Origin: Ichthyophthirius multifiliis
Taxonomy: Eukaryota > Ciliophora > Oligohymenophorea > Hymenostomatida
Reading direction: 5' to 3'
NCBI RefSeq assembly: GCF_000220395.1
Contig: NW_004086730.1
Location: forward strand, 1-47,479
DNA: 47,479 bases
The position numbers and the translations under genes are program-made. Numbering within the stretch: position 1 is the first letter of the stretch; every line of letters starts with the position of its first letter. Positions 33,215-45,967 of the stretch are shown here, one piece after another. Under the pieces are notes generated by a model that was not told the origin of the DNA, made no database searches, and saw only the letters and a list, made by a program, of their open reading frames with translations.

Positions 33215-36200
33215 ATGGATATTTAATTAGATTAATCTAAAAGCATTATAAAAAATTTTCAGGAAAATCAACAATTAGAAATATCTAAAAAATTTTACTA
33301 TTTATTATTTTCTTCTCTTTCCAATTTATTAAAAAAATAATTAATCACAGAAGAGTTTAAAAAATAAATAAAATTAGAACTACTTTAAAACAATTAATAA
33401 TTTTTCAAAATTTTAGACATAAACTAATATACAAAAATAGATTTAATCGAAACAAAAATTTTATTATATTATTAATAATAATAAAATAAATAAAAATTAA
33501 CATTAAAAGAATAAAAAGAAAAATACAATAAAAAAAATGAAATAAATTATTTTGATTAATATATAAATAATCTTAAAATATAAGACCTTAATTTTTTATA
33601 AAGGACATAATTATAAAAAATCTATAAATAACTATAATATTTATTTATAGATTAAAAGAAAAAATTAAATTAAAACGATAAAAAAATCTAATTAAATTAA
33701 AGTTATAAAAATGAAGATTATAATAACATAGAAAAATATTATTGTGAAATAAAAGTATTATAATTATATATATATATATATATATAAAATTTATAAATAT
33801 GTATATATATTTATTTTATAGAGTTTTTATAAATAATTAAAAAGATAATCATTATTGCTTTTAGTTTATCATTTAAATTCTTTATAATAATAAAAAATAT
33901 TAAAAAATATAATTAAGATTTTATTAAATGCAGATAATTATGTATTTATTAAAACTAAGAAATAAATCGGATAAAATTCTTAATAAAAGAAATAATTTTT
34001 TTCTAATAAAACAAATTAAATTGAAGAACCGTTTAATAAATAGTAATTTTTCTGTAAATAGGTTAATGATATTGTTTCATGTGAAAATTTTATTTCAGAC
34101 ACTAACACATTGATTTTTAGTGATGAAAATTAAAATTGCCAAAATATTAATGTTAGTTAGGATGTTTTAGTATAAGAGATTTCGGAATTTTCATAAGATT
34201 TTATAGATATTGATAATATAAACTAGTAATAATTTCCTTAAATATGTAAAATTATTGGAACAATTAAAAAAAAATATAAAATTTTCTTAATTAAATATAC
34301 AAATAAAAAACTAATCAATATGAATTAATAGGAATTATATATGAAAATTAAAAATCCTTTTAAAATTTTAAAACTAAATTATTAACGTAAATATCAAAAT
34401 ATATATTGATAATATATATATATATAATTTATATACAATATATTTTTTTTATATTTTTATTTAATAATATATATTTAAATATATTTATATATTTGAATAA
34501 AAATAGTAATAGTTTTGATAATAAAATAAATTAAAATTAAGCTTTTTCTACTTTATCCACTTTAATTAGTTAAATATATCTATTAAGTTCTTATGAATAA
34601 TAAATTTTAATGATAGAAATTTAAAGTTATTTTTGTCATTTTGGGAAAAACTTATTAATAGATGTATTTTAGCATTATTTATTTAATAATTTTGGTTTAG
34701 AAACTTAAATAAAATACTTAAATCTTAAGTTTACTAAGTCTATGAATGCAGATGAGAGACATTAATATTTTAAAGATAATAAAAATATTATTTTTGAAGA
34801 TGATTATGTGGATATTGTATTGCATTGTTAAAATGAAAATATTTAATTAAATTAATTTAAATATTAAGAAAATTATATAAAAATATATATTTTTTTATAT
34901 ATTTTTGTATAGGTTTAATATTATTTTAATAAATATAAATTTTTTCTTATAAAAATTGATTAAAAATCTTTTATTTATAAATTTTTCTTAAAAAGTAATT
35001 TTTCCTAGTTTTTTGATTTTTCTAAAAAAGGATTTTTGAAATATTAATCACATTATAAGTTATAATATAAAAAAATAATATAAAAATAATATACATATAT
35101 ATAGATATAATTCAGAACATTCTATAACAATTTTATAATAAGAAAAAATTCATATAAGCCAATTATTTAATCAAAATAAGAACTTAGTTACTGAATTTAA
35201 CGAAATAATATCATATTTACAAACTTATGACAATTAAAAGTTCATGAGCTACACTTAAGAGATCTTATCTTTTCAAAAATATGACGAATTAAAAAAAATT
35301 GGTAATAAATTTATAAGAATACCTAACTAATGGTTCTACTTAAAATCTTTACCGGACGCTTAAATATATGTGTAAATATCATGTGGAATATAATCTATTT
35401 TTATAAATATATACGACGATTTTTAGAATGATTCAAATACTAATTTAGGGAGCTTTTCTTTATTAGAAGACTTATGCTCTAGTTTTTAAATTTCTGAGTT
35501 TTATGATGGTAGAATTAAATAGATTTTTAAGAAATTGCACTCGAAATTCAATTAGATCAATATGGAAGAGAAAGTACATTAGCAATATAATAATACTTAA
35601 ATTGACCTTTTTACAGATAATAAAAAGAATAAGTAAGATATAAACCAGAATTTACCAGTTAAAAACAAAGTGAAATTAATTATAACTAATATTAAATATA
35701 ATGAAAATATATAAAAAAAAAATAAAAAATATAATAATATTATTTTAAATTGGAATGAGAATTTATTACATATGTTTCCTCAAGAAATAGACTTTGTAGA
35801 TGAATGGGAATTTAATTCCCTTTCTTTAAAGAAAAATGAAGAATTATACACTGTAGCATGGAATATTTTAGAAAGAAGGGGTTTTGTGGAAAAATATATG
35901 ATTAAAAATAAAACTTTTGCTAATTTTATTTAGCATTTATAATATGGATATAACAAAAAAAGAAATTTCTTTCATAATTTTAATCATGGAATAGCAGGTA
36001 TAAATATATATATTTATATATATTTTTATATGTATGTTTATTATGATTAAAGTTATGCAAAGTTGCCATATGTTAACTAAATGTTAAAAATCTTAAAGTA
36101 TTTTGAAAGATATAGATGTTTTTACTGTTATCTTTTCAGGTTTATGTCATGATGTAGGACATACAGGAAGAACTAATAATTTCGAAATTGCAGTTTAATC

Positions 36201-36254
36201 GAAATTGGCTATTAGGTATCATGACAAATCAGTATAAAAAATAATAAAACATAA

Positions 36255-36301
<47 letters not shown>

Positions 36302-37001
36302 ATTAATAAAGGTATTAGAATAACATCATTTAGCGCAAACCTTTAAAATAATGCTAAATATGAAAAATTCTAATATATTATAAAACCTATAAATGGTCGA
36401 TTTTTAATATATAAGGAAATAAATGATATCTAACATTTTATATACTGATATAAAGCTTCATTTTAAGCTTAAATAAGACTTTGACTTATATTGGAAAAAA
36501 AGCGACGAAAAACTGGAAGAAAAAAGTGCACTAACTGAATAACCTGAAAACATCCAAAACAGAGATTAATATTAATAATAAATCGAAATATTGACTGGAA
36601 TGATAATTCACACGGCTGATTTTAACGGGGCTGTCAAAAAATTTTTATTCGCAAAATAATGGTCTGAAAGGGTTAATAAAGAATTTAATAATTAATATAT
36701 GGAAGAGGGAGTTAAAGGAATCATACAAACACCTTTTATGAAAGATTTAGATAAAACTAATATAATGGCGAGGGCTGAAAAAGAGTTTTTGGGTGTCATT
36801 GTATTACCTTTATGGGAAATTTTGAATAGTTTTTATGAAGGAGAATTAAATCATATTATTGGAAATATAAATGAGTCTATATAAGAATGGGAAAAATTGG
36901 CAGCTTAAGAAGAATTCTAAACTACAGAAAAAATAGAGAATTTAGAAGTTATTACTGAAAAAGAAGAAACAGAATCTTTAAAATAAATATAAAAATAATG
37001 A
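33215..37001 (+). CDS. 3',5'-cyclic nucleotide phosphodiesterase (class I)
   Basis: This hydrolyses cAMP and/or cGMP. The C-terminal HD-type catalytic domain is clear: NILERRGFVEKYMIK, FFHNFNHGIA (HNxxH metal motif, 35979-36002), after an intron SGLCHDVGHTGRTNNFE (HDxxHxGxxN), LEQHHLAQTFKIML, MIIHTADFNGAVKKF (Asp of the metal site; usually HxADxSN) and EFLGVIVLPLWEILNSFY (glutamine-switch area, FxxxxxxPL). The N-terminal 600 or so residues are Lys/Asn/Gln-rich, with a middle part (SQIYLLSSYEQQILMIEIQ; YDDFQNDSNTNLGSFSLLED) that could be GAF-like, but I cannot confirm this. Several AT introns occur (about 33761-33820, 34400-34500, 34880-35110, 36000-36140, 36236-36312); borders are approximate. 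Start is ATG 33215, stop TGA 36999-37001, 48 bases from the convergent neighbour. Confidence 0.82.
36257..36298 (+). repeat. (TA)n tract in a phosphodiesterase intron
   Basis: A TA run inside the intron that follows the HDVGH exon. Confidence 0.75.
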
Positions 37002-37049
37002 ATTTGTAAATATATATATATATATTTTAAAATAAAAATTAAATTCATA

Positions 37050-37373
37050 TCATTTTTATTCAAAAAATAAATTTTCAGTAAATAAAGATTTTGATAGATT
37101 CTTAAAGATTTTCTTTTTTGGAGTTTTTATACCGATATTTTAAGTTTAAGTTAATATTTTTATTACACCTTAACTTAAATTATTTATTGGAGTTTAACTT
37201 TTTTGTGAAAAATTAAAGTAGGATTAATTATTTAAACTTTAAAAAGGTTCATTTTTAGGAAATTTAATTTAATTAGAGGTTATACTTAAATTATTTTAAG
37301 TATTTTTTTTAATATTATATGAATGATTATATATTTATTATTATAATAAACAGAATTATTTATAATTACATTA

Positions 37374-37427
<54 letters not shown>

Positions 37428-40338
37428 TTGTAAAATTATTTTAGTTTTTCTTGTTATTTTTATTATTTGGGGATTTACTACCTATTGGTGATGACATTTT
37501 CGTGTTTGTTTCCGATATTATATCTTATGTATTATTTATTTATAATTATTTTATTTAACTTTATTTCGAATGTGTCGTTTTTTTATTAGAAAATATTTTT
37601 TATTATTAGAAATAATTATTATTTTTTACCTAATTATCATTCATATATTATATTTATTTTATTGCATTATTTGATAAATTATTATTTTATTAAAGAATAT
37701 AATTTTTTTCAAGTGTTTTTATTTTCTTTTTTAATTTCTCGTTTTCTGAGTTCATTTCAAGCAATTTATTTATGAATATTTGTTTCATTTATTTTTAATT
37801 CTATTTAATACATATATATATATACCATATATATATATATATATTATATAAAAATAAAATTAGAAAATGTACTTTTTTTTTTTTACTTAATTTTATCCAT
37901 TTTTAATATTTTCATAAACATTAATTTATTTTTCATATTAAATTATTTATTTTTTATACTATTCTACAATATTCTAAAATTCACAAACTTAATTTTTAAA
38001 TTTTATATTTACTTCTTAAATTTCATCTATTTATTATTTACTATTAATTATTTATTTATTAATTTATTCTTATGTTTAATACATAATATCTATTTATTTA
38101 TTTTATATATCAATTGTTTATTTTTATTCTTCTAATTATTTACAATATTAATCTCTTATTTAATTTTCTTAATCTTTAACTATTTAATATTCTTTTTATA
38201 ATTTATTTAATTTTTCTTATAGTTCTTAAACTTTATTTTTTAATTATGGATTTTTTTATTTAAGAATATCATCTTTTATTTTTTATAATTTAACTAATTT
38301 ATTATTTAATTATTCGTATATAACTGATACTTTATTGTTTTTTTCGAATTTACTATTATTATTTTCCATCTATAAAAGATTTATTTTTTCTTTTAATTCT
38401 TCGTTTTATTTTTATAAAATAATATTCTAGTGTATTAATTCCTCAATTTTATTATTATTTATTAATTTTTCATCAATTTCTTAACAAACAGAATTTAATT
38501 GATTCGAAAAATAACTATTACTACTAGTATTTTCAGACAATTCTTATATAGTCCCTAATATATTATCATCTATTTTCTCATTATTCTCATAATTATCTGT
38601 AAAACCAATTATCCAGGCCTTTATTCTACCTTAATTATCCCCAGTAATGAATCCTTCGCTATTTAACATTTAAATATTTTATACAATGTCAACATCCTTA
38701 GTTAATTTTTAAGACTAAAAATCCTAAACGTCGAAAATTTGGATATAATTTTCGGTAGAAATAGCTAATTCTTTTTCATTAATTTAACTTCCCGAATTTA
38801 TATTATTTTATATATGAATTTCCTTCAAAACATGTATTTTTTCATCATTGTTTTTTTAGAGTTCAAAAAATACCAAAAAATTTAAAAAAATAGCAACAAA
38901 AATACCGAATTCTTCAAATAAAATAAACTTTAAAATTTACTGCTTTTTAGCATTTAATTATTCCTTGATTTTGTTTTTTTAAACAAAAAAAATACTCCCG
39001 TCTTATAAACCTATTAAAAATCTATCTTCGTTTATCTAAATTATTTATTTAATTTAGTTTTAGAATTAAAATGCTATTTTTTCAAATAAATATTACTTTT
39101 TTTCATAATTAAACTTAAAAATATACACATTTCCATCATTTCCGCCTAGGAAAATATCCGAATCATTACTTAAAATGCATATACATGTAAATTGTGTATT
39201 TTTTTCTCCCTAAAAATCAAAATAAACCTAATTTTCTTTCTTTTTAGTTAACCAATTGTACCAAAAAAACCCATTTTCTTTCAATAAAATTAAATATTCG
39301 GATGAAATTTCTAATTATATAATTTTTTAATCAAATTGAACTTTTTATATTAATTCTCCGCTTTTCCAATTCCAGATTTTTAATAAGTTTTATTTGCAAA
39401 TACTGGCAAAATAGTTATTGTTTATTCTAATGATGCTTTAAATACCATTTTTATGTCCTTTTTTTTCATTTATTATTTCATTATCAATTATGTATTTTGA
39501 TTGTATTTTTTGAAGATTAGGCAAATATCTTCTTGCTTCTAGATAATTAATTATATATTAAATATATATTTATATATCTTAATATTTTTTTACTTGATAT
39601 ATATTAAAATTAAGGATTTTCTTAATATGTCAGATATTAATATATTTAATCTAGTTTCTCATGATTTATACAATTTATAATAGTTTGTCTTTATGTTGCT
39701 TTTGAAGTTACTCCGACTATACAATATCCATAGTCTGGATCGTTAATGAATGCTATATTATCCTAATTGATTATATTGAAGACTGTAAAGTAGTTATAAG
39801 TGACATCTATAGCCAAAGTAGTTTAATATTCAACTAATTCGTTATTATTTAAACCTAATAGTATTATAGGATTATGAGCTTATAGAATATCATAGTCATC
39901 ACTTTTTGCATTTGAAATTATTCCTAAATATCCGAGTGTATTCCCGAAAGGCTTTTCTAATTCGAGTAGTGCGAAATCATATTCTTATGTTTAAAAAATA
40001 TTAAGGAATAAATTATTTACATAAATATTTTTAATTCCACAACTATAATCCCTATTAAAGAAATTGAGAAAAGTAAGCTTTTCCTTAAAACTAGTATATT
40101 TTTATAGACTATGACTATTTGTGATTAAAAAAGAAGGACTTATTAAACAACCAATTGTAATTATTTCTTAATTCTCGTTTAATATTACACCAAAACAAGT
40201 AAATGGGTATTTTATTTATAAATCGTTTTCAAGTTCTAATTTTTCGAAAATTTCTAATTGATCTTAAAAGGTTTTTTAATCAAAAGCATTGCCTTTGTAG
40301 ATTTTTTTGGCTTTATCAATTATTATTGTGGTTTTCAT
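37050..40338 (-). CDS. Trypsin-like domain / WD40 / coiled-coil fusion protein
   Basis: Three modules lie in one minus-strand gene. (1) A trypsin/V8-like domain from ATG 40338: TIGCLISPSFLITNSHSL (His region), YDFALLELEKPFGNT (Asp region), IAFINDPDYGYCIVGVTS at the GDSGGP position, where no Ser nucleophile is visible. (2) After a TA/TTA intron (about 39552-39597), WD40-type repeats: GHKNGIQSIIRINNNYFASI, NLLKIWNWKSGELI, SDIFLGGNDGNVYIFKF, DRFLIGLQDGSIFF, NSEGFITGDNQGRIKAW. (3) A long coiled coil (NIILQKQNEELKEKINLLQ and onward) with poly-Gln coded by a TAA run (37372-37427) and a Ser/Lys tail ending NLFFEQK. One intron interrupts the coil at about 37807-37887, and another probably follows the poly-Gln. 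It looks like a scaffold rather than a protease. Confidence 0.72.
37372..37427 (-). repeat. (TTA)n repeat coding poly-Gln
   Basis: About 18 trinucleotide units; on the coding (minus) strand they read TAA, that is Gln under this code, in the tail of the WD40 protein. Confidence 0.8.
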
Positions 40339-42022
40339 ATGTGTATGTATATATTTTTATATATTTATTTAATGTGTTTTTTTTATTTTTATTTGATGGT
40401 AAGTTAAATTTTATTTATTATTAAATATATAAATAATTAATTATTAATTGTATTAAAGTTATATGCTTATATTTTCTTTCTTTTATTTATTTCAATATGC
40501 TTTTTTTTTAAATATATGTTTTTTGTATAATACATAAAAATTAAATAAATATTTATATAAAATATTTTTTTTAAATAAATATATTTTTCATATATTTAGT
40601 AAATAATATTTATTATAATAATTCTAATTTTATGAATAAATATTGATTTTTGTTCTGCTTAAAAATAATTTAGACATATTTTTCTGTAAAAAGAATAATA
40701 TTATATACTCACTTATTATAACTATAATTTTCTAATTATATAAATTACTTTTTAAAAAAAAACTAATAATTCTTTCTAAATTAATTTTTTTCTTAAAACT
40801 AAATGTTAATTATTTTAGTTTAAAACCTAATCGAAATTTTAAAAATATTAAAATTTATTTATTAGTTGTTAAATAATCTAAAAACAAAATTATTTTTAAC
40901 ATCAACATTCTAATTTTTTAGAATAATTATATCATTTAATTGCCTTTATTTTTTTATTTTTCATATCAAACATATTATTTTTTTTTAATTATAAAATGCT
41001 TCTTCATATTAAATATTTATTATTTAAATATAACCTGGATAATATAGACAATAATTAATATATATTCTGTAATTAATTTAAAAATTTCTATTATATTTTA
41101 TATTATAATTTTAGAATACAAATAAGATTTGTCATTATAATTATAATTTTAATAATATAAAAATAAAATCTATTATTATATTGTTAATAGTATTTATATA
41201 TATATATATATATAAATATATATTATATTAATATATATTAATTTATATATATATATATATATATTTTAATATATTTGCAATTATTATATAAAGTATAAAT
41301 TAAATTATTTGATGCTTTAATTATATTAATAATCATAAATATATTTAATTTAAAATAAATGAATAAATATTATTTTTATAAATATTGAATATATATTTTT
41401 TATATGTATTATAATATATAAATATATATATATATTGTAATTTAATATTACTTCAATTGTGAAATTTGAAAATATTAAAAAAATTATATTTTTAAATAAA
41501 ATATATAATTTTATTTATACTTTTCTACTTATTAAATTATATAACTATATATATAATTGCTTTATTTTTATTCATTCATTAATTCTTTATCATAATATTT
41601 TTTTTTTAATTTTTCTTTATCAATCTATTTTGACATATATATAAATGCTATATATATGTAAAATATTTTAAATGTTATTTTTATCATCATTTTAAAGTTT
41701 CTATTTTCTATTTTCTATTTTTTATCTTTTATTAATTTTCTATTTTTATATTAGAATTAAATTTATTTATTAAAAACTAAAAACCATATAGTATAAAATA
41801 AAATAATTTTTATAAAATTAACTTTTTTTTAATTAAATTTAGCAAATAATTATGATATAATTATACTATCTATTAAATAATATTTCATAAGTACCATTCA
41901 TTTTAGTATTAATTTAATAAAATAGATTGCTTTTTAATTCTTATTAATAGATATAACAAAAATAATATCTTATATTTATTTTTCGTTAAAAAATAAAATA
42001 AAAAAAAAACATAAAAAAAAAA
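40339..42022. other. AT-rich intergenic DNA with T-rich tandem repeat
   Basis: No gene is supportable. TA tracts lie at 41198-41262. Near 41696-41750 a short pyrimidine repeat (TTTCTATTTTCTATTTTCTA) is visible. A possible open stretch near 40990-41110 reads mostly Ile/Asn/Tyr/Phe and is not distinguishable from random AT. Confidence 0.5.
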
Positions 42023-42030
42023 ATGGGAAA

Positions 42031-42492
42031 ATGCGCTTCAACTTAAACTAAGAAAAAAAAAATGATGAAATTTTTTAAAAATATGGAATTAATAAAACTT
42101 AATATAATATATTATTAAAAGATAATAACAGAATAAAATTTTACTTAGAACTATTTAACAAAATTTATAGTTTAAATTAATAATTTGATTATACTCTTAA
42201 CTTACCTTAAGATTTATATAGTATTTTAACAGAAATAAGTATAATTAATAAAGAATTAGATTTAGAATTTTAATTTAGTAAATAAAATAAATAAAAAAAC
42301 ATTAATTAAAAAAAAATATTCATTTATACTTTATTTCATATTGATTAAATATATTAAATTTATTAAAGGCTTTTATAAAATTAAAATTTTGAATATTATT
42401 TTCCTATATTAAGTTATTCTGTGTAAAAAATAAATGTTCTTATTTAAGAAATTCAATAAGAAATCAAATAACTTAAGGAAAGCTTAAATTGA
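42031..42492 (+). CDS. Small protein of unknown function (153 residues)
   Basis: One uninterrupted frame runs from ATG 42031 to TGA 42490-42492 in the Gln code: MRFNLNQEKKNDEIFQKYGI, then a long mixed helical stretch (YLELFNKIYSLNQQFDYTL, LPQDLYSILTEISIINKELD) and a C-terminal helix (INVLIQEIQQEIKQLKESLN). Residue composition (Asp, Glu, Pro, Ser spread evenly) is much more protein-like than the flanks. I do not recognise a family. It may be a coiled-coil adaptor. An ATG eight bases upstream (42023) opens another frame, MGKCAST, that loses coding character after an A10 run. Confidence 0.55.
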
Positions 42493-44005
42493 TATATTTA
42501 AAAATTTATAAAAATAAAGAAAAATTAAAAAATAGATAATAATAATAAAAAAATTTTTAGTAAATATATACATATTTATATATATATACATATATTTATT
42601 TTTTTATCTTTATATTATATTTTTCTATTTATAATTTCAATTACGAAATAAATTTAATAATATTTTTTTTTTATATATTATTTTTTATAAATTTTTATCT
42701 ATTTTTTATAATTTTTATTAATTGATAAATACTTTTTATAAAAACTGTAAAAAATAAATATTTTATTAGATATAACTATTAAGAAATTTAATATATAGTA
42801 TTTAATATTTAAAATGAAAAGATAATTTAATTAATATATAAATTTAAATATTTTATATATTAAATTATTATTTTATTTCTAAATATATTTTAAAATTTTA
42901 TAAAATATTTATCTTAATAATATAATTGTTTTTTTATTATAAAAAATTATAATTATTGAATTTATTTTTATATAAATTATATAACATTATTATATTTAAA
43001 AATATATAAAACCAATATTTTTAATATAATAATATAGAATAAGAATAATAAACAACTGTTTTTAAGGCAACTTATTTCTCGAAAATATAATATTGTATGT
43101 TTAATTAATTCATTTTTTAAATAAAAATTTAAAAAAATTAATATAAATAATTATATGTTATTTATTAAAATAAAATATAAATGTATTTTTAATTTAAATA
43201 AAATTAATTTAAAAATATAATTATATATATTTAATTATAATAAATATTAGATAAAATAAAATAAATAAAAAATAATTTCTTTTTTGATTAACAAATAATT
43301 TATTAATGTATTTATTAGAACTTATAATATTATTTTTAATAATTATAAAAATGTAAAATTGTTATTTGCATATAATTATAATTACACATAGATATATTAT
43401 TATAAATATAATTTTAATATAAATTAATATATGTATATATATAATAATATATATATATATTATTAAAATTTTAATAATTTTTTATTTAAAATATTTAAAA
43501 TAAAATATATATATATATATAATTTATTATAAATAAAATTTTGTTTTTCTTAATATATTTTTTTTATATATATATTTTAGCATTTTATTTATTAATTATC
43601 TTTTATAAATAATTTTTATGATTATTTTCTTTAATGAAATTATCTATTAATTAAATAAAAATATTAATTTTATAAATTATTATATTTTAAATAATATAAT
43701 ATAATTATTATATATATAATTAATTTATAACATATTTTCCAAATTTATATAGTCATATATTTAATTTTAAAATTAAATTTTAAACTTTATACAAATATAT
43801 TTATAATTTATATAATTTTTAAATTTTAATATATATTCTATTTATATATTTTTAATGTTTCTATTATTTTAATTATTATTTCTAAATTATGCTATAATTA
43901 TGTTATTTCTATTAATTTAAGATAATTAAAATTATATTACTTTTTATAATAAAAACTAAAGAAATCTTAATATTCTTAATGTATAAATAGGCATATTAAA
44001 CAAAA
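42493..44005. other. AT-rich gene desert
   Basis: Mostly A/T with TA tracts near 43440-43460 and 43506-43520. A slightly less AT-rich patch at 43050-43090 has no coding pattern. Nothing is called. Confidence 0.5.
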
Positions 44006-44400
44006 AAAAACATGGTAACTTCTTTTAATTAATAACAAAGAATATTAATCTTTATTTTCATTTTATTAATGAAAATGTGAGCTATGAAGAATTGACGTTT
44101 TTAACTAAAATTTTTCTTAATATAAAACCATAAATATAATGAATAAGATTTAAAATATAATAATATAAATCTTTTAGATTAAATAAATATAAATATTATT
44201 TACACTTATATAGCTGATTAATAATAATTCAAGTGCACCTTTTGAATAATTTGGCAAACAAAATAATAAAGAGAATATACCAATTAAAAATATTTATTAA
44301 AAATCTACTTATCGTTATATTAAGATCATTATTATTGAAGAAAATTAAAATAAAACTGTATTTATTAAGAATATTTTATTTAATTATTATTAAATAATTT
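44006..44400 (+). pseudogene. Weak coding traces, unidentified
   Basis: Two plus-strand stretches have protein-like residues: INLYFHFINENVSYEELTFL.. (about 44046-44140) and NNNSSAPFEQFGKQNNKENI followed by IYQKSTYRYIKIIIIEENQN (about 44221-44350). They are separated by AT sequence that could be an intron, and no good start is found. They could be an orphan gene or a relic. Confidence 0.25.
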
Positions 44401-45361
44401 TTTTATAATTTTAATATATATTATATTAAAAGCATTGAAGTAAATAAAATATTAATTTATTTTTAAATAAAAGGAATTACAAAAATTTTATATTAATTAG
44501 TTAATAAAATATTTAATTATATAAATTAAAAATATTTATTATGAAAAATATAATTCTTTTATAATTTATAATAAATATTATAGAGAAAAATAATATAAAA
44601 ATATATAAAGATAAAAATATATAAAAATAAAAATAAAATAAAAATAAATATATATATTTATATATATTAATATATAAATATTTGTTTTATTTTATTATTG
44701 TGTTAATAATATTTATATTTATTTTTTTATATTTTTAAAATCAAATATCTTTTATTAAAATAATATTTTTTATAAGTTTTATTTTTATTAATTATATTAT
44801 TAAACGTGATGTTTATAATTATAATTTTTTTAGTTTATAATACATTTATTATGAATTGGTTTTCTATAAATATTTTTAAGATAGTTGATCAAAATTTTAT
44901 TTTGAAATAAAATAAAAATATTTCGATTTTCTTATTCTTAAATAAAAGTAGTTATTATATATAAAATAACATTTTAAAAATGAAAAATTTAAATATTTAA
45001 ATAATATTATTGTTTAAATGTTTAATTTTTAATAAATATTATATTTAATTATAAAAATAAATAAGTAATCCCTTTGGTTATTTGGTAATATAAATTTTTA
45101 TTAATTGTTTTTAAAATTAGATTCTTTTTTTTTAGAAATAAATTATTGCTTTTTTAAATTGATAATTTTTTTTTTATGTATTTTAGTTTTATAATTATTA
45201 TATATAAACTTAGTTAAAATTAATAATATATTTAATTTACATAAAATTTATTATATTCTTTTAAAATATAAATATATAAATACTATTTTATTTTAATGAA
45301 TTTTTTTTTTAAAGCAATAAAAAAATATATATTAAATTCAAATAAATAATAATACTTTATT
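44401..45361. other. AT-rich intergenic DNA
   Basis: Low-complexity sequence with a TA tract near 44647-44675. No recognisable feature. Confidence 0.5.
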
Positions 45362-45627
45362 TTAGGTTATAATATTTATTATTTTATGTTTAAGTAATCA
45401 TAATTAAAATGTTATTCATAGTTATAAGAATTATTTTAATTCTACATACCCTCAATATTTTCTTAAATATCTATGTTTAATTATCCACACTCTTATAAAT
45501 CTAAATTTTATGTTTTAATAAAAAATTTATATTTTCTTCTAGCAACAAGTTAAATTTCAATTTTTTTATAAAAAAAATTAAATCTTATTTGAGTAGGACA
45601 TATTTTTTGAAACGTTAAAAAATGCAT
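45362..45627 (-). CDS. Possible small minus-strand gene, unidentified
   Basis: From ATG 45627 on the minus strand the Gln-code frame reads MHFLTFQKICPTQIRFNFFY, then KTQNLDLQECGQLNIDIQEN and EGMQNQNNSYNYEQHFNYDY. Cys, Gly, Pro, Glu, Asp and His content and lower AT set it apart from its surroundings. The frame stays open to a TGA near 44890 but loses coding character after about 45362, so the 3' end or an intron is not placed. No family is recognised. Confidence 0.3.
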
Positions 45628-45967
45628 GTAATTTACAAATAACTTATATAATAAATAAAAAGAAAATTATAATTATTTTACTAAACATCAATAAACATAA
45701 TATTTATAATATGTAATTTATTAAATATGATAACATTTTACTTTTTTAAAAATAATTATTTATTAATATTTTACAAACATAAATATCTATCTCATTAATT
45801 AAAATTAATAGAAAATTAAAATATATATTTTAATAAAATTAGAGAATCATTATTTATACAAAAAAATGTTAAAAGTATATATATATATATATGGATATAT
45901 TTTAAACTAATTTTATTTAAATTAATTATAAAAAAATATAAAATAAAAAATTTAATTTAAAAAATAA
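45628..45967. other. Upstream region of the cytochrome P450 gene
   Basis: AT-rich sequence with a short TA tract at 45878-45890. It presumably carries the P450 promoter; no specific element is visible. Confidence 0.4.

Noticed and set aside
42023..42062. ATG with MGKCAST, a possible acylation start
   Set aside because: Its frame loses coding character after the A10 run; the ATG at 42031 opens the continuous, better frame.
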